Of a stretch of 64,000 nucleotides of DNA, positions 45,985-54,672 are shown one piece after another (the stretch's first letter is position 1; each line of letters starts with the position of its first letter). The notes under the pieces are model-generated. The model was not told the DNA's origin. It ran no database searches and worked only from the letters and a program-made list of their open reading frames with translations. Made by a program: the position numbers and the translations under genes. Source of the stretch: Nonomuraea sp. NEAU-A123. Lineage in GTDB: Bacteria; Actinomycetota; Actinomycetes; Streptosporangiales; Streptosporangiaceae. The stretch lies in assembly GCF_018603905.1 (NCBI RefSeq), contig NZ_JAHFZZ010000004.1:1-64000 (forward strand), read 5' to 3'.

Positions 45985-47520
45985 CTACCTGAGCTCGCGC
46001 TTCAGGATCTTGCCCGTGGCGGTCATCGGCAGCGCGTCGCGGAACTCCACGACGCGCGGGTACTTGTAGGCCGCCATGTTCTCCTTGGCCCAGGCGATCA
46101 GCTCCTCCTCGGTCGTGGTCGACCCGGCGGTGCGGATCACGTACGCCTTGATCTCCTCGCCGTGCGAGTCGTGCGGCACGCCCACGACGGCCGCCAGCGA
46201 GACCGCCTCGTGCGTCATGAGGACCTCTTCGAGCTCGCGCGGGTACACGTTGAACCCGCCGCGGATGATCATGTCCTTGGAGCGGTCGATGATCGAGTAG
46301 TAGCCGTCGGCGTCGCGGGTGGCGATGTCGCCCGTACGGAACCAGCCGTCCCGCAGCACGTCGGCCGTCGCCTCAGGGCGCCCGTAGTAGCCCTTCATGA
46401 TGTTGTGGCCGCGGATCGCGATCTCGCCGGGCCCCTCGCCCTCGATGGTCTTCCAGTCGCCGTCGATCAGCTTCATCTCGACGCCCCAGATCGGGGTGCC
46501 GACCGTGCCCGGCTTGGTGGGCCGGCCGAGCTGGTTGAAGCTGGCCACCGGGGAGGTCTCCGACAGGCCGTACCCCTCCAGGATGTCGAGGCCGAACGTC
46601 TGCTGGAAGTCCTTCAGCACCTCGACGGGCGAGGACGCCCCGCCCGCCACGGCGACCCGCAGCGTGGTCGGTACCTCGGCGCCCTCGGCGTGGATCTTGG
46701 TGAGCATGCCCCAGTACATCGTCGGCACCCCGGCGAAGAACGTGACGCCCTCCTTGCGCATGAGGGCGACCGCCTCGCCCGGCTCGAAGCGGGGCATCAG
46801 CACGACGGTGGCGCCGCGCAGGAAGCCGGTGTTCATGACGACGGTCTGGCCGAAGGAGTGGAACAGCGGCAGCACCGCCAGATAGGTGTCGCCCCCGTCG
46901 CTGCGCGGGAACATCTTGTCGCCGGCCATGGCGTTCAGCAGCATGTTCTGGTGGCTGAGCTCAGCGCCCTTGGGCTGGCCGGTGGTGCCGGAGGTGTAGA
47001 GGATCACGGCGGTGTCGTCGGGGGCCGTCTGCACGGTCTCGAACTCGCCGGGCATGCCACCGAGTGCCGCCCAGATCGACTCGCCGTACTCCGACTCGGT
47101 CGCCAGCGGCGTGGCGGGCAGCACGAAGAAGTGCTCGCAGCCCTCGGACCCCTCGAACCCGGCCTTGCCCCGCTCGCCCAGCGGCAGCTCGGGCGTGCCC
47201 TCGAAGCAGAACAGCGCCTTGGCGTCGCTGTCGTCGAGGTGGTAGGCGATCTCCCGCGACTGCAGCAGCACGTTGAGCGGCACCACCGTAGCCCCGGCCT
47301 TGAGGATGCCGTAGTAGACGAAGGGGAAGTACGGCAGGTTCGGGCAGGCGAGAGCGACCTTGTCGCCCTTGGCGATGCCACGCGAGACGAGCAGGTTCGC
47401 CACCTGGTTCGCCACTGTGTCGATCATCGAGTACGGCAGCCGCATGTCGCCGAAGACGAGGGCGGTGCCGTCGGGGGTGTTCCTGGCGCTGTCCTCCAGG
47501 ACGATCGACAGGTTGAGCAT
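45985..47520 (-). CDS. Long-chain fatty-acid--CoA ligase
   Basis: 511 residues of the ANL superfamily. P-loop-like VILYTSGTTGQPKGAELSH, motif ILEGYGLSETSP, GWFRTGDIATRDADGYYSIIDR and catalytic Lys in PMTATGKILKRELR. It activates acyl acids to acyl-CoA via acyl-AMP. A GGGAGGAAGG site precedes the ATG. A TetR-type operator lies 55 bp upstream. Confidence 0.92.
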   Translation of the reverse strand: MLNLSIVLEDSARNTPDGTALVFGDMRLPYSMIDTVANQVANLLVSRGIAKGDKVALACPNLPYFPFVYYGILKAGATVVPLNVLLQSREIAYHLDDSDAKALFCFEGTPELPLGERGKAGFEGSEGCEHFFVLPATPLATESEYGESIWAALGGMPGEFETVQTAPDDTAVILYTSGTTGQPKGAELSHQNMLLNAMAGDKMFPRSDGGDTYLAVLPLFHSFGQTVVMNTGFLRGATVVLMPRFEPGEAVALMRKEGVTFFAGVPTMYWGMLTKIHAEGAEVPTTLRVAVAGGASSPVEVLKDFQQTFGLDILEGYGLSETSPVASFNQLGRPTKPGTVGTPIWGVEMKLIDGDWKTIEGEGPGEIAIRGHNIMKGYYGRPEATADVLRDGWFRTGDIATRDADGYYSIIDRSKDMIIRGGFNVYPRELEEVLMTHEAVSLAAVVGVPHDSHGEEIKAYVIRTAGSTTTEEELIAWAKENMAAYKYPRVVEFRDALPMTATGKILKRELR

Positions 47521-47574
47521 GAGCGCCTTCCTCCCTGTATGCGGCTTGCGGCGCCATCATCGCAGGAAGGACAT

Positions 47575-47588
47575 ACCGACCGGTAGGT
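47575..47588. promoter_or_regulatory. TetR-type operator before the acyl-CoA ligase gene
   Basis: ACCGACCGGTAGGT, a near-palindrome (12 of 14 symmetric) like sites of fatty-acid TetR repressors, upstream of the ligase start. Confidence 0.5.
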
Positions 47589-47702
47589 GCAAACTACATA
47601 ACCTGCGGAACTCCGCTGGACGCCGCCCACCATGCTTGTATGGACGCCGTAGTCCGCCTGGAGTAAGCAAGTACCAGATTACTTACCCCTGGGAGGGGCG
47701 CG

Positions 47703-49247
47703 ATGGAGTACGACTATGTGATCGTCGGGGCCGGGTCGGCGGGGTGCGTCCTGGCCAACCGGCTGTCGGCCGATCCCGGGGTGTCCGTGGCGCTGGTCGA
47801 GTCGGGCGGGCAGGACGACAAGCTGGAGATCCGCATGCCCGCGGGCTTCGCCAAGCTGTTCAAGACCGACTACGACTGGAACTACACGACCGCCAAGCAG
47901 AGCGAGATGTCCGGCCGGGAGCTCTACTGGCCCAGGGGCAGGGTGATCGGCGGCTCCTCCTCGATCAACGCGCAGATGTGGGTGCGCGGCTGCCAGCAGG
48001 ACTACGACCAGTGGGGGATCCCCGGCTGGACGTACGACGACGTCCTGCCGTACTTCACCAAGGCCGAGCACCGCGTCGGCAGCAACGGCGGCGGCGTCTA
48101 CGGCTCGACGGGCCCGCTGTTCATCTCCGAGCTGCGCAGCCCCAACGTCACCACCGCGGCCTTCCTCAAAGCCTGCGAAGAGCTCGGATTAGCACGGCTC
48201 GACGAGCTCAACGGCCGCTCCAACGAAGGCTTCAGCGCCACGCCCGTCACGCAGAACCGCGGCCGGAGGTGGAGCTCCGCCGACGCCTACCTGCGCCCGG
48301 CGCTGAAGCGGCCCAACCTGACCGTGATCACCGGCGCGACCGTGGACCGGGTGGTGTTCGACGGCGCGCGGGCCGTCGGCATCGAGCACGACGGCGGCGC
48401 GCAGGTCAAGGCCAAGCGGGAGGTCATCCTGTCGGCGGGCGCGATCGGCTCGCCGTACCTGCTCATGCGCTCAGGGGTCGGCGCGGCCGACGAGTTGCGC
48501 GACGCGGGCGTCACGATCGTGCGAGACCTGCCGGAAGTCGGCAAGAACCTGCAGGACCACCTGTCGACCGGCGTGTACGTGCAGTCCAAGCAGCCGGTCA
48601 CGCTGACCAAGGCGGAGTCGATCGGCAACCTGCTCCGCTACATCGTGCTGCGCTCCGGCATGCTCACCACGAACGTGGGTGAGGCGGTGGCGTTCATCAG
48701 GACCTCGCCGGAGGAGCCCGCCCCCGACATCGAGCTGATCTTCGCGCCCGGCCCGTTCATCGACCACGGCCTCACGCCGCCGACCGGCCACGGACTGACC
48801 GTCGGCGTGGTACTGCTGCAGCCGGAGAGCCGCGGCCGGATCGGGCTGAACGGCCGCGAGGTGGTGATCGACCCCGGCTACCTGAGCAAGGAGGCCGACG
48901 TCAAGCGGCTCATCGCCGGGCTGAAGACGGCCAAGCAGGTCTTCGCCACCGCCGCGATGAAGGAGTACGCGGGCGGGCCGATGGCCCCCTACACGGGCCC
49001 GGAGAGCGACGCCGACCTCGCCCAGTGGATCCGCGAGCGCGGCGAGACCCTCTACCACCCGGTCGGCACCTGCCGCATGGGCACCGACGCGGAGTCGGTC
49101 GTCGACCCGTCGCTCAAGGTACGCGGCCTCGACGGGCTCAGGGTCGTGGACGTGTCGATCATGCCGACCCTCAACCGCGGGCACACGCACGCCCCGGCCA
49201 TCATGATCGGCGAGAAGGGGGCCGAGCTCATCGCCAAGCGCTCTTGA
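47703..49247 (+). CDS. GMC-family FAD oxidoreductase (choline dehydrogenase-like)
   Basis: 514 residues. FAD motif DYVIVGAGSAGCVLANRL, GMC signature 1 region WPRGRVIGGSSSINAQMWVR, signature 2 GAIGSPYLLMRSGVG and the active-site His near LYHPVGTCRMG and in LNRGHTHAPAIMIGEKGAE. Oxidises an alcohol. It runs into the P450 gene, with a hairpin spanning its stop codon, so the two probably act in one pathway. Confidence 0.92.
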   Translation: MEYDYVIVGAGSAGCVLANRLSADPGVSVALVESGGQDDKLEIRMPAGFAKLFKTDYDWNYTTAKQSEMSGRELYWPRGRVIGGSSSINAQMWVRGCQQDYDQWGIPGWTYDDVLPYFTKAEHRVGSNGGGVYGSTGPLFISELRSPNVTTAAFLKACEELGLARLDELNGRSNEGFSATPVTQNRGRRWSSADAYLRPALKRPNLTVITGATVDRVVFDGARAVGIEHDGGAQVKAKREVILSAGAIGSPYLLMRSGVGAADELRDAGVTIVRDLPEVGKNLQDHLSTGVYVQSKQPVTLTKAESIGNLLRYIVLRSGMLTTNVGEAVAFIRTSPEEPAPDIELIFAPGPFIDHGLTPPTGHGLTVGVVLLQPESRGRIGLNGREVVIDPGYLSKEADVKRLIAGLKTAKQVFATAAMKEYAGGPMAPYTGPESDADLAQWIRERGETLYHPVGTCRMGTDAESVVDPSLKVRGLDGLRVVDVSIMPTLNRGHTHAPAIMIGEKGAELIAKRS

Positions 49248-49262
49248 CGTAAGTGAGCGCTT
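49236..49262 (+). other. Intercistronic hairpin over the GMC stop codon
   Basis: AAGCGCTC/GAGCGCTT, perfect 8-bp arms with an 11-nt loop containing the TGA stop. May adjust expression of the P450 downstream. Confidence 0.55.
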
Positions 49263-49278
49263 GCAGAAGGCTTGGTTC

Positions 49279-50532
49279 ATGACGATCTCCAGTGACCTGG
49301 ACATCTCGCAGCTCATGTTCTGGGGGCTGCCCCAGGCCGAGCGCATGGCCGTCTTCCGCCGGTTGCGGCAGCTCGACCAGCCGGTGTTCCTGGCGGAGCA
49401 GGCTGTGCCGTTCATCAAGGGCGGCCCCGGCTACTACGCCCTCGTGCGCCACGCGGACGTGTCCGAGGCCAGCAGGAACGCGGCGGTGTTCAGCAGCGAG
49501 CCGTGCTCGAACAGCGTGCCGGACATGCCCCGCTGGCTGGCCGTGTACTTCGGGTCGATGATCAACATGGACGACCCGCGGCACGCGCGGCTGCGCAGGA
49601 TCGTGTCCCGGGCGTTCACCCCGCGCATCCTGTCCAAGATGGAAGAGGACCTGGCCACGGCCGCCGCCGAGATCGTGGACCAGGCGATCGAGGAGGGTCC
49701 GGGCGACTTCGTGGCGCAGATCGCCGCCCGGCTCCCCGTCCGCGTCATCTGCGACATGATGGGGATCCCGGCGACATTTCATGACATGGTGCTTCGCCGG
49801 ACCAACGTGATCCTCGGCAACGCCGACCCCGAGTACACCGGCATCGACCCCGAGTTCAGCCGCGTCAACGTGGCCCGCGGCCTGGCCAAGCTGCTGCACG
49901 CGGGCTTCTCCCTGAACCGGCTCGCCGCCCGCCTGGGCGACGAGCGGCGCAGGCATCCCACGGGCGACCTGGTCAGCCTGCTGGTCAACGGCGAGGAGCG
50001 GCTCACCTCGCAGGAGCTGGGCTCGTTCTTCATCCTGCTCGTGGTGGCCGGCAGTGAGACGACCCGGAACGCGATCGCCTACGGGCTCAAGCTCTTCACC
50101 GACCACCCGGACCAGCGGGAGCTGCTCCTGGACGACTTCGACGGCCGCGTCACCAAGGCGTGCGACGAGATCGTGCGCTACTCCACGCCGGTGATCCAGT
50201 TCCGCCGCACGCTCACCCGGGACCACGAGATGAACGGCATGAGCTACAAGAAGGGCGACAAGGTGCTGCTCTTCTACAACTCGGCCAACCGCGACGAGAC
50301 GGTGTTCCGGGACCCTGACGCGTTCGACATCACTCGCGATCCGAACCCGCACGTCGGCTTCGGCGGCCCGGGCCCGCACTACTGCCTGGGCGCCCACCTG
50401 GCGCGCAGGGAGATGACCGTGATGTTCCGCGAGCTGTTCACCCGCCTGCCGGGCATCAGGTCGGAGGGGGAGCCCGACTTCCTGCTGTCCAACTTCATCA
50501 ACGGGATCAAGCACCTGAAGTACACCTTCTGA
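49279..50532 (+). CDS. Cytochrome P450
   Basis: 417 residues from ATG 49279 (AGAAGG 7 nt upstream; a TTG at 49261 is in frame but poorer). I-helix VVAGSETTRNAIAYGL, K-helix EIVRYSTP, and heme loop VGFGGPGPHYCLGAHLARRE. It resembles CYP125/142/124-like actinobacterial enzymes for steroids or long-chain acids. It is very close to the P450 at 55974-57227. Confidence 0.93.
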   Translation: MTISSDLDISQLMFWGLPQAERMAVFRRLRQLDQPVFLAEQAVPFIKGGPGYYALVRHADVSEASRNAAVFSSEPCSNSVPDMPRWLAVYFGSMINMDDPRHARLRRIVSRAFTPRILSKMEEDLATAAAEIVDQAIEEGPGDFVAQIAARLPVRVICDMMGIPATFHDMVLRRTNVILGNADPEYTGIDPEFSRVNVARGLAKLLHAGFSLNRLAARLGDERRRHPTGDLVSLLVNGEERLTSQELGSFFILLVVAGSETTRNAIAYGLKLFTDHPDQRELLLDDFDGRVTKACDEIVRYSTPVIQFRRTLTRDHEMNGMSYKKGDKVLLFYNSANRDETVFRDPDAFDITRDPNPHVGFGGPGPHYCLGAHLARREMTVMFRELFTRLPGIRSEGEPDFLLSNFINGIKHLKYTF

Positions 50533-51946
50533 GCGCCTCGGCGAGCCCTTCCTCGCCGCGCCAGGCCACGAACCCGTCCGGTCGTACGAGCAGTGTCCCG
50601 TACGGCCAGCCGTCGACCACGTGCACCGGCACGTCGAGCCCGGTCACCGGCTCCGCGGCGAACACGCAGAACGTCGAGCCGACCAGGTCGAGCGTGGAGC
50701 GCTCGCCGACCCAGACGTGCGGCAGCCGCGAGCCGGGCGAGCCGTCCAGCGTGAGCGTCACGTCCTCGGTCGAGGGCAGCTCGTCGATCGTGGCGCCGTA
50801 GCGGTAGCCCAGGTGGACGATGGGCGCGTTCACCGCCCCCGCCTCGGCGCGCAGCCGGGGCGCGTCCGGGCCGCCGTCGAAGTGCAGCCTCAGGTCGCGC
50901 GTCCGCAGCAGCGACTGCTCCATCACCAGCACCGCCACCGGGCGCCGCTCGTCGTGGTAGGTGTCGAGCAGGCCGGGCGCGGCCCTGCCCGACAGCACCC
51001 AGGCGAGCTTCCACGCCAGGTTGTGGGCGTCCGCGATGCCGGTGTTGAGGCCGAACGCCCCCGTGGGCGGTACGGCGTGCGCCGCGTCCCCGACCAGGAA
51101 CACCCGGCCCAGCGACAGCCGGTCCGCCACCTGGGCGCGGCCCCGCCAGGACAGCACGCTGAGGATCTCGACCTCCAGGCCGGGGTCGCCGATCGCGGTC
51201 CTGATCAGGTCGGCGGTGGGCTCCTGGCCGGTGTGGAACACCCACTCGCTCTTGCCGTCGATCGTGATGATCATGCCGGGCGCCGCCGGGTTGGTGATCT
51301 CGCAGAGGCCGAAGGTGTACTCGCCGGTGAGCCCGCTCAGATCGGCGCGGAACAGGATGTTGTTCATGGAAGGACCGAGCACGCCGGGGCCCGACAGACC
51401 GATGCCGAGCTCCGCGCGCACCTTGCTGCGGGCGCCGTCGGCGGCGACCAGGTAGCGGGCCCGCAGCTCGGCCCCGTCGGACAGCCGCGCGGTCACACCC
51501 TCGCCGTCCTGCTCGACCGCGACCACGTCGGCCCCGTAGCGCACGGTCACGCCCAGGTCGCGGGCCGCGTCGAGGAGCACCGCGTCCAGCCGGTTCTGCG
51601 GGCAGGTGCCGCGGATCCGGGCCGGCGTGTAGTCCATTTTCGCGACGGTCTGGGCGCGGGTGGGGACGGTCTCGGCCAGGGCGGCCAGGTCGGCTCCCGC
51701 GAGCGTGTCAACGGTGATCTTGCCGAGGGTCCTGCCGGTCATGTTGACCGCCACCTCGTTGACGGCCTCCTCCAGGCCGACCTCGCGCAGTAGTTCGGCG
51801 GTGCGCATGCCCAGGCCGGTGGCGCGCGGATGGATCTGCGGTCCCGGCCGGCGCTCGACCACCAGGGCGCGGACGCCGTGGTGCGCCAGGAACACCGCCG
51901 CGCTCAGGCCCACCGTGCCGCCTCCGGCGATGATGACGTCGTGCAT
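50507..51946 (-). CDS. FAD-dependent monooxygenase (PHBH/pentachlorophenol type)
   Basis: 479 residues. DVIIAGGGTVGLSAAVFLAH at the start, ARYLVAADGARSKVRAELGI in the middle, and GRVFLVGDAAHAVPPTGAFGLNTGIADAHNLAWKL-like region (quoted in part: FLVGDAAHAVPPTGAFGLN). The C-terminal thioredoxin-like domain is present. It hydroxylates an aromatic or polyketide substrate. It diverges from a TetR gene with paired palindromes, and its last 26 bp overlap the P450 3' end. Confidence 0.88.
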   Translation of the reverse strand: MHDVIIAGGGTVGLSAAVFLAHHGVRALVVERRPGPQIHPRATGLGMRTAELLREVGLEEAVNEVAVNMTGRTLGKITVDTLAGADLAALAETVPTRAQTVAKMDYTPARIRGTCPQNRLDAVLLDAARDLGVTVRYGADVVAVEQDGEGVTARLSDGAELRARYLVAADGARSKVRAELGIGLSGPGVLGPSMNNILFRADLSGLTGEYTFGLCEITNPAAPGMIITIDGKSEWVFHTGQEPTADLIRTAIGDPGLEVEILSVLSWRGRAQVADRLSLGRVFLVGDAAHAVPPTGAFGLNTGIADAHNLAWKLAWVLSGRAAPGLLDTYHDERRPVAVLVMEQSLLRTRDLRLHFDGGPDAPRLRAEAGAVNAPIVHLGYRYGATIDELPSTEDVTLTLDGSPGSRLPHVWVGERSTLDLVGSTFCVFAAEPVTGLDVPVHVVDGWPYGTLLVRPDGFVAWRGEEGLAEALRRCTSGA

Positions 51947-51967
51947 GGCGCTTCCCCTCTCGGTTGT

Positions 51968-51999
51968 GGGAACAGTGTTCCCGTTGATGGGAACACTGT
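51968..51999. promoter_or_regulatory. Operator for the TetR/monooxygenase divergon
   Basis: GGGAACAGTGTTCCC (51968-51982) is a perfect 15-bp palindrome. Together with 51989-51999 it forms a larger inverted repeat, ACAGTGTTCCC-6 nt-GGGAACACTGT, between the two divergent starts. Confidence 0.75.
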
Positions 52000-52038
52000 A
52001 GCCACTGCCGTACGATGGCGTCCAGAGGGGGTGGCCGG

Positions 52039-52722
52039 ATGTCTCTGGTGTGGAATCGCGAGCCGTACTCGCCCAAGCGGCAGGCGATGAGCGTCGAGCG
52101 CGTGGTGCGTACCGCGATCGGGATCGCCGACGCGGAGGGCCTCGACGCCCTGTCGATGCGCAGGGTGGCGGCCGAGCTGAAGTCGGGCACCACCTCCCTC
52201 TACCGCTACGTCGCCAACCGCGACGAACTGCTCGACCTGATGGCCGACGCGGTGTGGGGTGAGGACCCGCCGCAGGAGGTCAGCGGTGACTGGCGAGCCG
52301 ATCTGGCCGAGGTGGCGCGCCGGCAGCGGTCGACGCTGCTGCGCCACGGCTGGCTCGGCGCGCTGATGACGAGCAGGCCCTCGCTCGGCCCCAACTCGCT
52401 ACGCCGCTTCGACGCGGCGCTGCGGGCCGCCGGTGCCCTGACCCCCGACATCACGCGGGCCTCCGCGGTCATGGCGCTGATCAGCGACTATGTGCTGGGG
52501 GCCGTGGCCAGGGAGCTGGCCGAGCAGGAGGCGAGCCGCCGTACGGGGATGACCGAGCAGGAGTGGCGGGCGAGCATCGCGCCGTACATCCGGGAGGTCG
52601 TCGCGAGCGGTGACTATCCGGAGTTCGCCAGGAGCGTGGTGGAGGCCGACGACCTGGACTTCACCGATCAGTTCGAGTTCGGGCTGCGCTGTCTGCTGCG
52701 GGGGGTCGAGGAGACCGGCTGA
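52039..52722 (+). CDS. TetR-family regulator
   Basis: 227 residues. HTH at about 18-62: VVRTAIGIADAEGLDALSMR and AELKSGTTSLYRYVANRDELL. The C-terminal domain is of the tetracycline-repressor-like class (TetR_C_1-like). ATG at 52039 has GAGGGGG upstream. Likely represses the monooxygenase through the palindromes at 51968-51999. Its stop abuts the end of the truncated MFS gene. Confidence 0.9.
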   Translation: MSLVWNREPYSPKRQAMSVERVVRTAIGIADAEGLDALSMRRVAAELKSGTTSLYRYVANRDELLDLMADAVWGEDPPQEVSGDWRADLAEVARRQRSTLLRHGWLGALMTSRPSLGPNSLRRFDAALRAAGALTPDITRASAVMALISDYVLGAVARELAEQEASRRTGMTEQEWRASIAPYIREVVASGDYPEFARSVVEADDLDFTDQFEFGLRCLLRGVEETG

Positions 52723-53790
52723 TCAGCGGGCCGGCCAGTGCCACCGGCAGCAGCGCAGCCCGAACATGATCGGTGTCCACCGGTTCGCGGCCGGTATCGC
52801 CATCACGAGCAGCGCGCCCGCGATCAGCGCCGGGCCGGTCGCGATGAGCACGCCCATCGGCCAGCGGTGCAGCACCCGGCCGATCGCCACCGGCCCGATG
52901 ACGGCCGCCACGCTGAAGGCCAGGAACCGCACTCCCGCCTCTACGGGCGTCGCCTCGAGCGGCCCTTGGACGTACAACGTGAGATAGGTGAACGCGCCGA
53001 GCAGCGCGGCCAGCATGAGCAGTGTCGTGCCCGACCCGACCGCGAACACCCGGTTCCTGAAGAGCCCGAAGTCGACCATCGGGTTACGCAGCCGCAGCTC
53101 CACGAGCACGAACGCGGCCAGCAGCACCAGCCCCGCCACCAGCAGCCACGGCAGGTCGTGGATGAGCGCCGGGATGATCGCGAACAGCGCCGCGCTGATC
53201 AGCACGATGCCCAGCGGATCGAGATGGCCCGCGCCCCGCGACTCCTCGACCCGCTGCCGCAACGCGACCAGTACGAACACGCCGATGGGCAGGTTGATCA
53301 GGAAGATGGCCCGCCAGCCGAACCCCGCAGTCAACGCGCCGCCCACCACCGGGCCCAGCGTCATCGCCAGCCCCGACACCGCGCTGAAGATGCCGAGCGC
53401 CTTGCCGCGTTCCGGGCCCTCCGGATAGACCGAGGCGATCAGCGGCGTCGTCGTGCCGTAGAGGGCCGAAGCGCCCAGGCCCTGCACGCCCCTGGCCAGG
53501 TCGAGCAGTGGCGCGCTCGGGGCCAGGGCGCACGCCAGGGAGGCCAGGGTGAAGATGGTCACGCCGATCGCCAGCAGTTTGCGCCGGCCGTACCGGTCCG
53601 CCAGGACTCCGGCCGGCAGCAGGACGGCGGCCAGCGTGAGCGCGTAGGCGTCGACCACCCACTGCACCTCAGGCAGGCTCGCCCCCAGATCGGAGCGGAT
53701 GGCGGGCAGGGCGATCGTCACAGCCGTCAGGTCGACGACCACGAGCACGATAGTGAGAGAAGCGAGCGCTAACACCCAACCTCGTCGCAT
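52723..53790 (-). CDS. MFS drug transporter (DHA2 type), C-terminally truncated
   Basis: 355 residues. N-terminal signature VVDLTAVTIALPAIRSDLGA, motif A VLADRYGRRKLLAIG, and motif C region GLAMTLGPVVGGALTAGFGW. DHA2 exporters usually have about 450-500 residues and 14 helices. This one ends after about 11 with RCCRWHWPAR, right at the TetR stop. A neighbouring frame in the tail reads LLPVALAGPLIS, so a deletion or frameshift removed the last helices. It may be non-functional. Confidence 0.75.
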   Translation of the reverse strand: MRRGWVLALASLTIVLVVVDLTAVTIALPAIRSDLGASLPEVQWVVDAYALTLAAVLLPAGVLADRYGRRKLLAIGVTIFTLASLACALAPSAPLLDLARGVQGLGASALYGTTTPLIASVYPEGPERGKALGIFSAVSGLAMTLGPVVGGALTAGFGWRAIFLINLPIGVFVLVALRQRVEESRGAGHLDPLGIVLISAALFAIIPALIHDLPWLLVAGLVLLAAFVLVELRLRNPMVDFGLFRNRVFAVGSGTTLLMLAALLGAFTYLTLYVQGPLEATPVEAGVRFLAFSVAAVIGPVAIGRVLHRWPMGVLIATGPALIAGALLVMAIPAANRWTPIMFGLRCCRWHWPAR

Positions 53791-53838
53791 AGGTGAAGTG
53801 GTACTCCAACCGAGAGCCGAATGCTAGGTTTCGCAGTC

Positions 53839-54672
53839 ATGGAGATCAGAACTGTCCACGCCAACGGGGTGGAGTTCGCGTATCTGACCGTAGGGGAGGG
53901 GCCCCTGGCCCTGTGCCTGCACGGCTTCCCCGACACGGCCCACACCTGGCGCCACCTCCTGCCGGCCCTGGCCGAGCGTGGCTACCGCGCGGTCGCGCCG
54001 TTCATGCGCGGCTACGCTCCGACCGAGATCCCCGCCGACGGCGCCTACGAGGGCGGCGCGCTCGTCGCCGACGTCCGGGCCCTGCACGAGGAGCTGGGCG
54101 GCGACTCCGCCGCGGTGCTCGTCGGCCACGACTGGGGCGCGTTCCCCGTCTACGCGACCGCCGACCGCTTCCGCAAGTCCGTGGCCATGGCCGTGCCGCC
54201 GGCCGCCGCCCTGGGAGCCGGGTTCCTGGAGTACGAGCAGCTCAAGCGCTCGTTCTACGTCTTCCTCTTCCAGACCGGCCTGGCCGAGACGGCGGCCGCC
54301 GCCCCCGGCTTCCTGGAGGGGCTCTGGCGCGACTGGTCGCCCGGTTACGACGCCCAGCAGGACCTGGAGTTCGTCCGCCAGAGCATCGGCGAACCGGCGA
54401 ACCTGGCCGCGGCCATCGGCTACTACCGGGCGATGCTCGGCACCACCCCGCCCACCGGCCGCTACCCGGCGCCGGAGCCCGCGACCACCGGGCCGATCCT
54501 CTACCTGCACGGGACACTGGACGGCTGCCTCTCGGCCGACCTGGTCAAGGACGCGCAGAGCCACCTGCCCGACGGATCGCGGACCGAGCTGGTGGCCGGC
54601 GCGGGCCACTTCCTTCACCTCGAACAGCCCGCGGAGGTCAACCGGCTCATCCTCGACTGGCTGACCTCCTGA
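53839..54672 (+). CDS. Alpha/beta hydrolase (epoxide-hydrolase/haloalkane-dehalogenase-like)
   Basis: 277 residues. Oxyanion motif LCLHGFPDTAHTWRHLL, nucleophile Asp in VLVGHDWGAFPVYA, acid region GTLDGCLS and His in GAGHFLHLEQPAEV. The Asp nucleophile points to epoxide or haloalkane substrates rather than esters. Divergent from the truncated MFS gene. Confidence 0.88.
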   Translation: MEIRTVHANGVEFAYLTVGEGPLALCLHGFPDTAHTWRHLLPALAERGYRAVAPFMRGYAPTEIPADGAYEGGALVADVRALHEELGGDSAAVLVGHDWGAFPVYATADRFRKSVAMAVPPAAALGAGFLEYEQLKRSFYVFLFQTGLAETAAAAPGFLEGLWRDWSPGYDAQQDLEFVRQSIGEPANLAAAIGYYRAMLGTTPPTGRYPAPEPATTGPILYLHGTLDGCLSADLVKDAQSHLPDGSRTELVAGAGHFLHLEQPAEVNRLILDWLTS

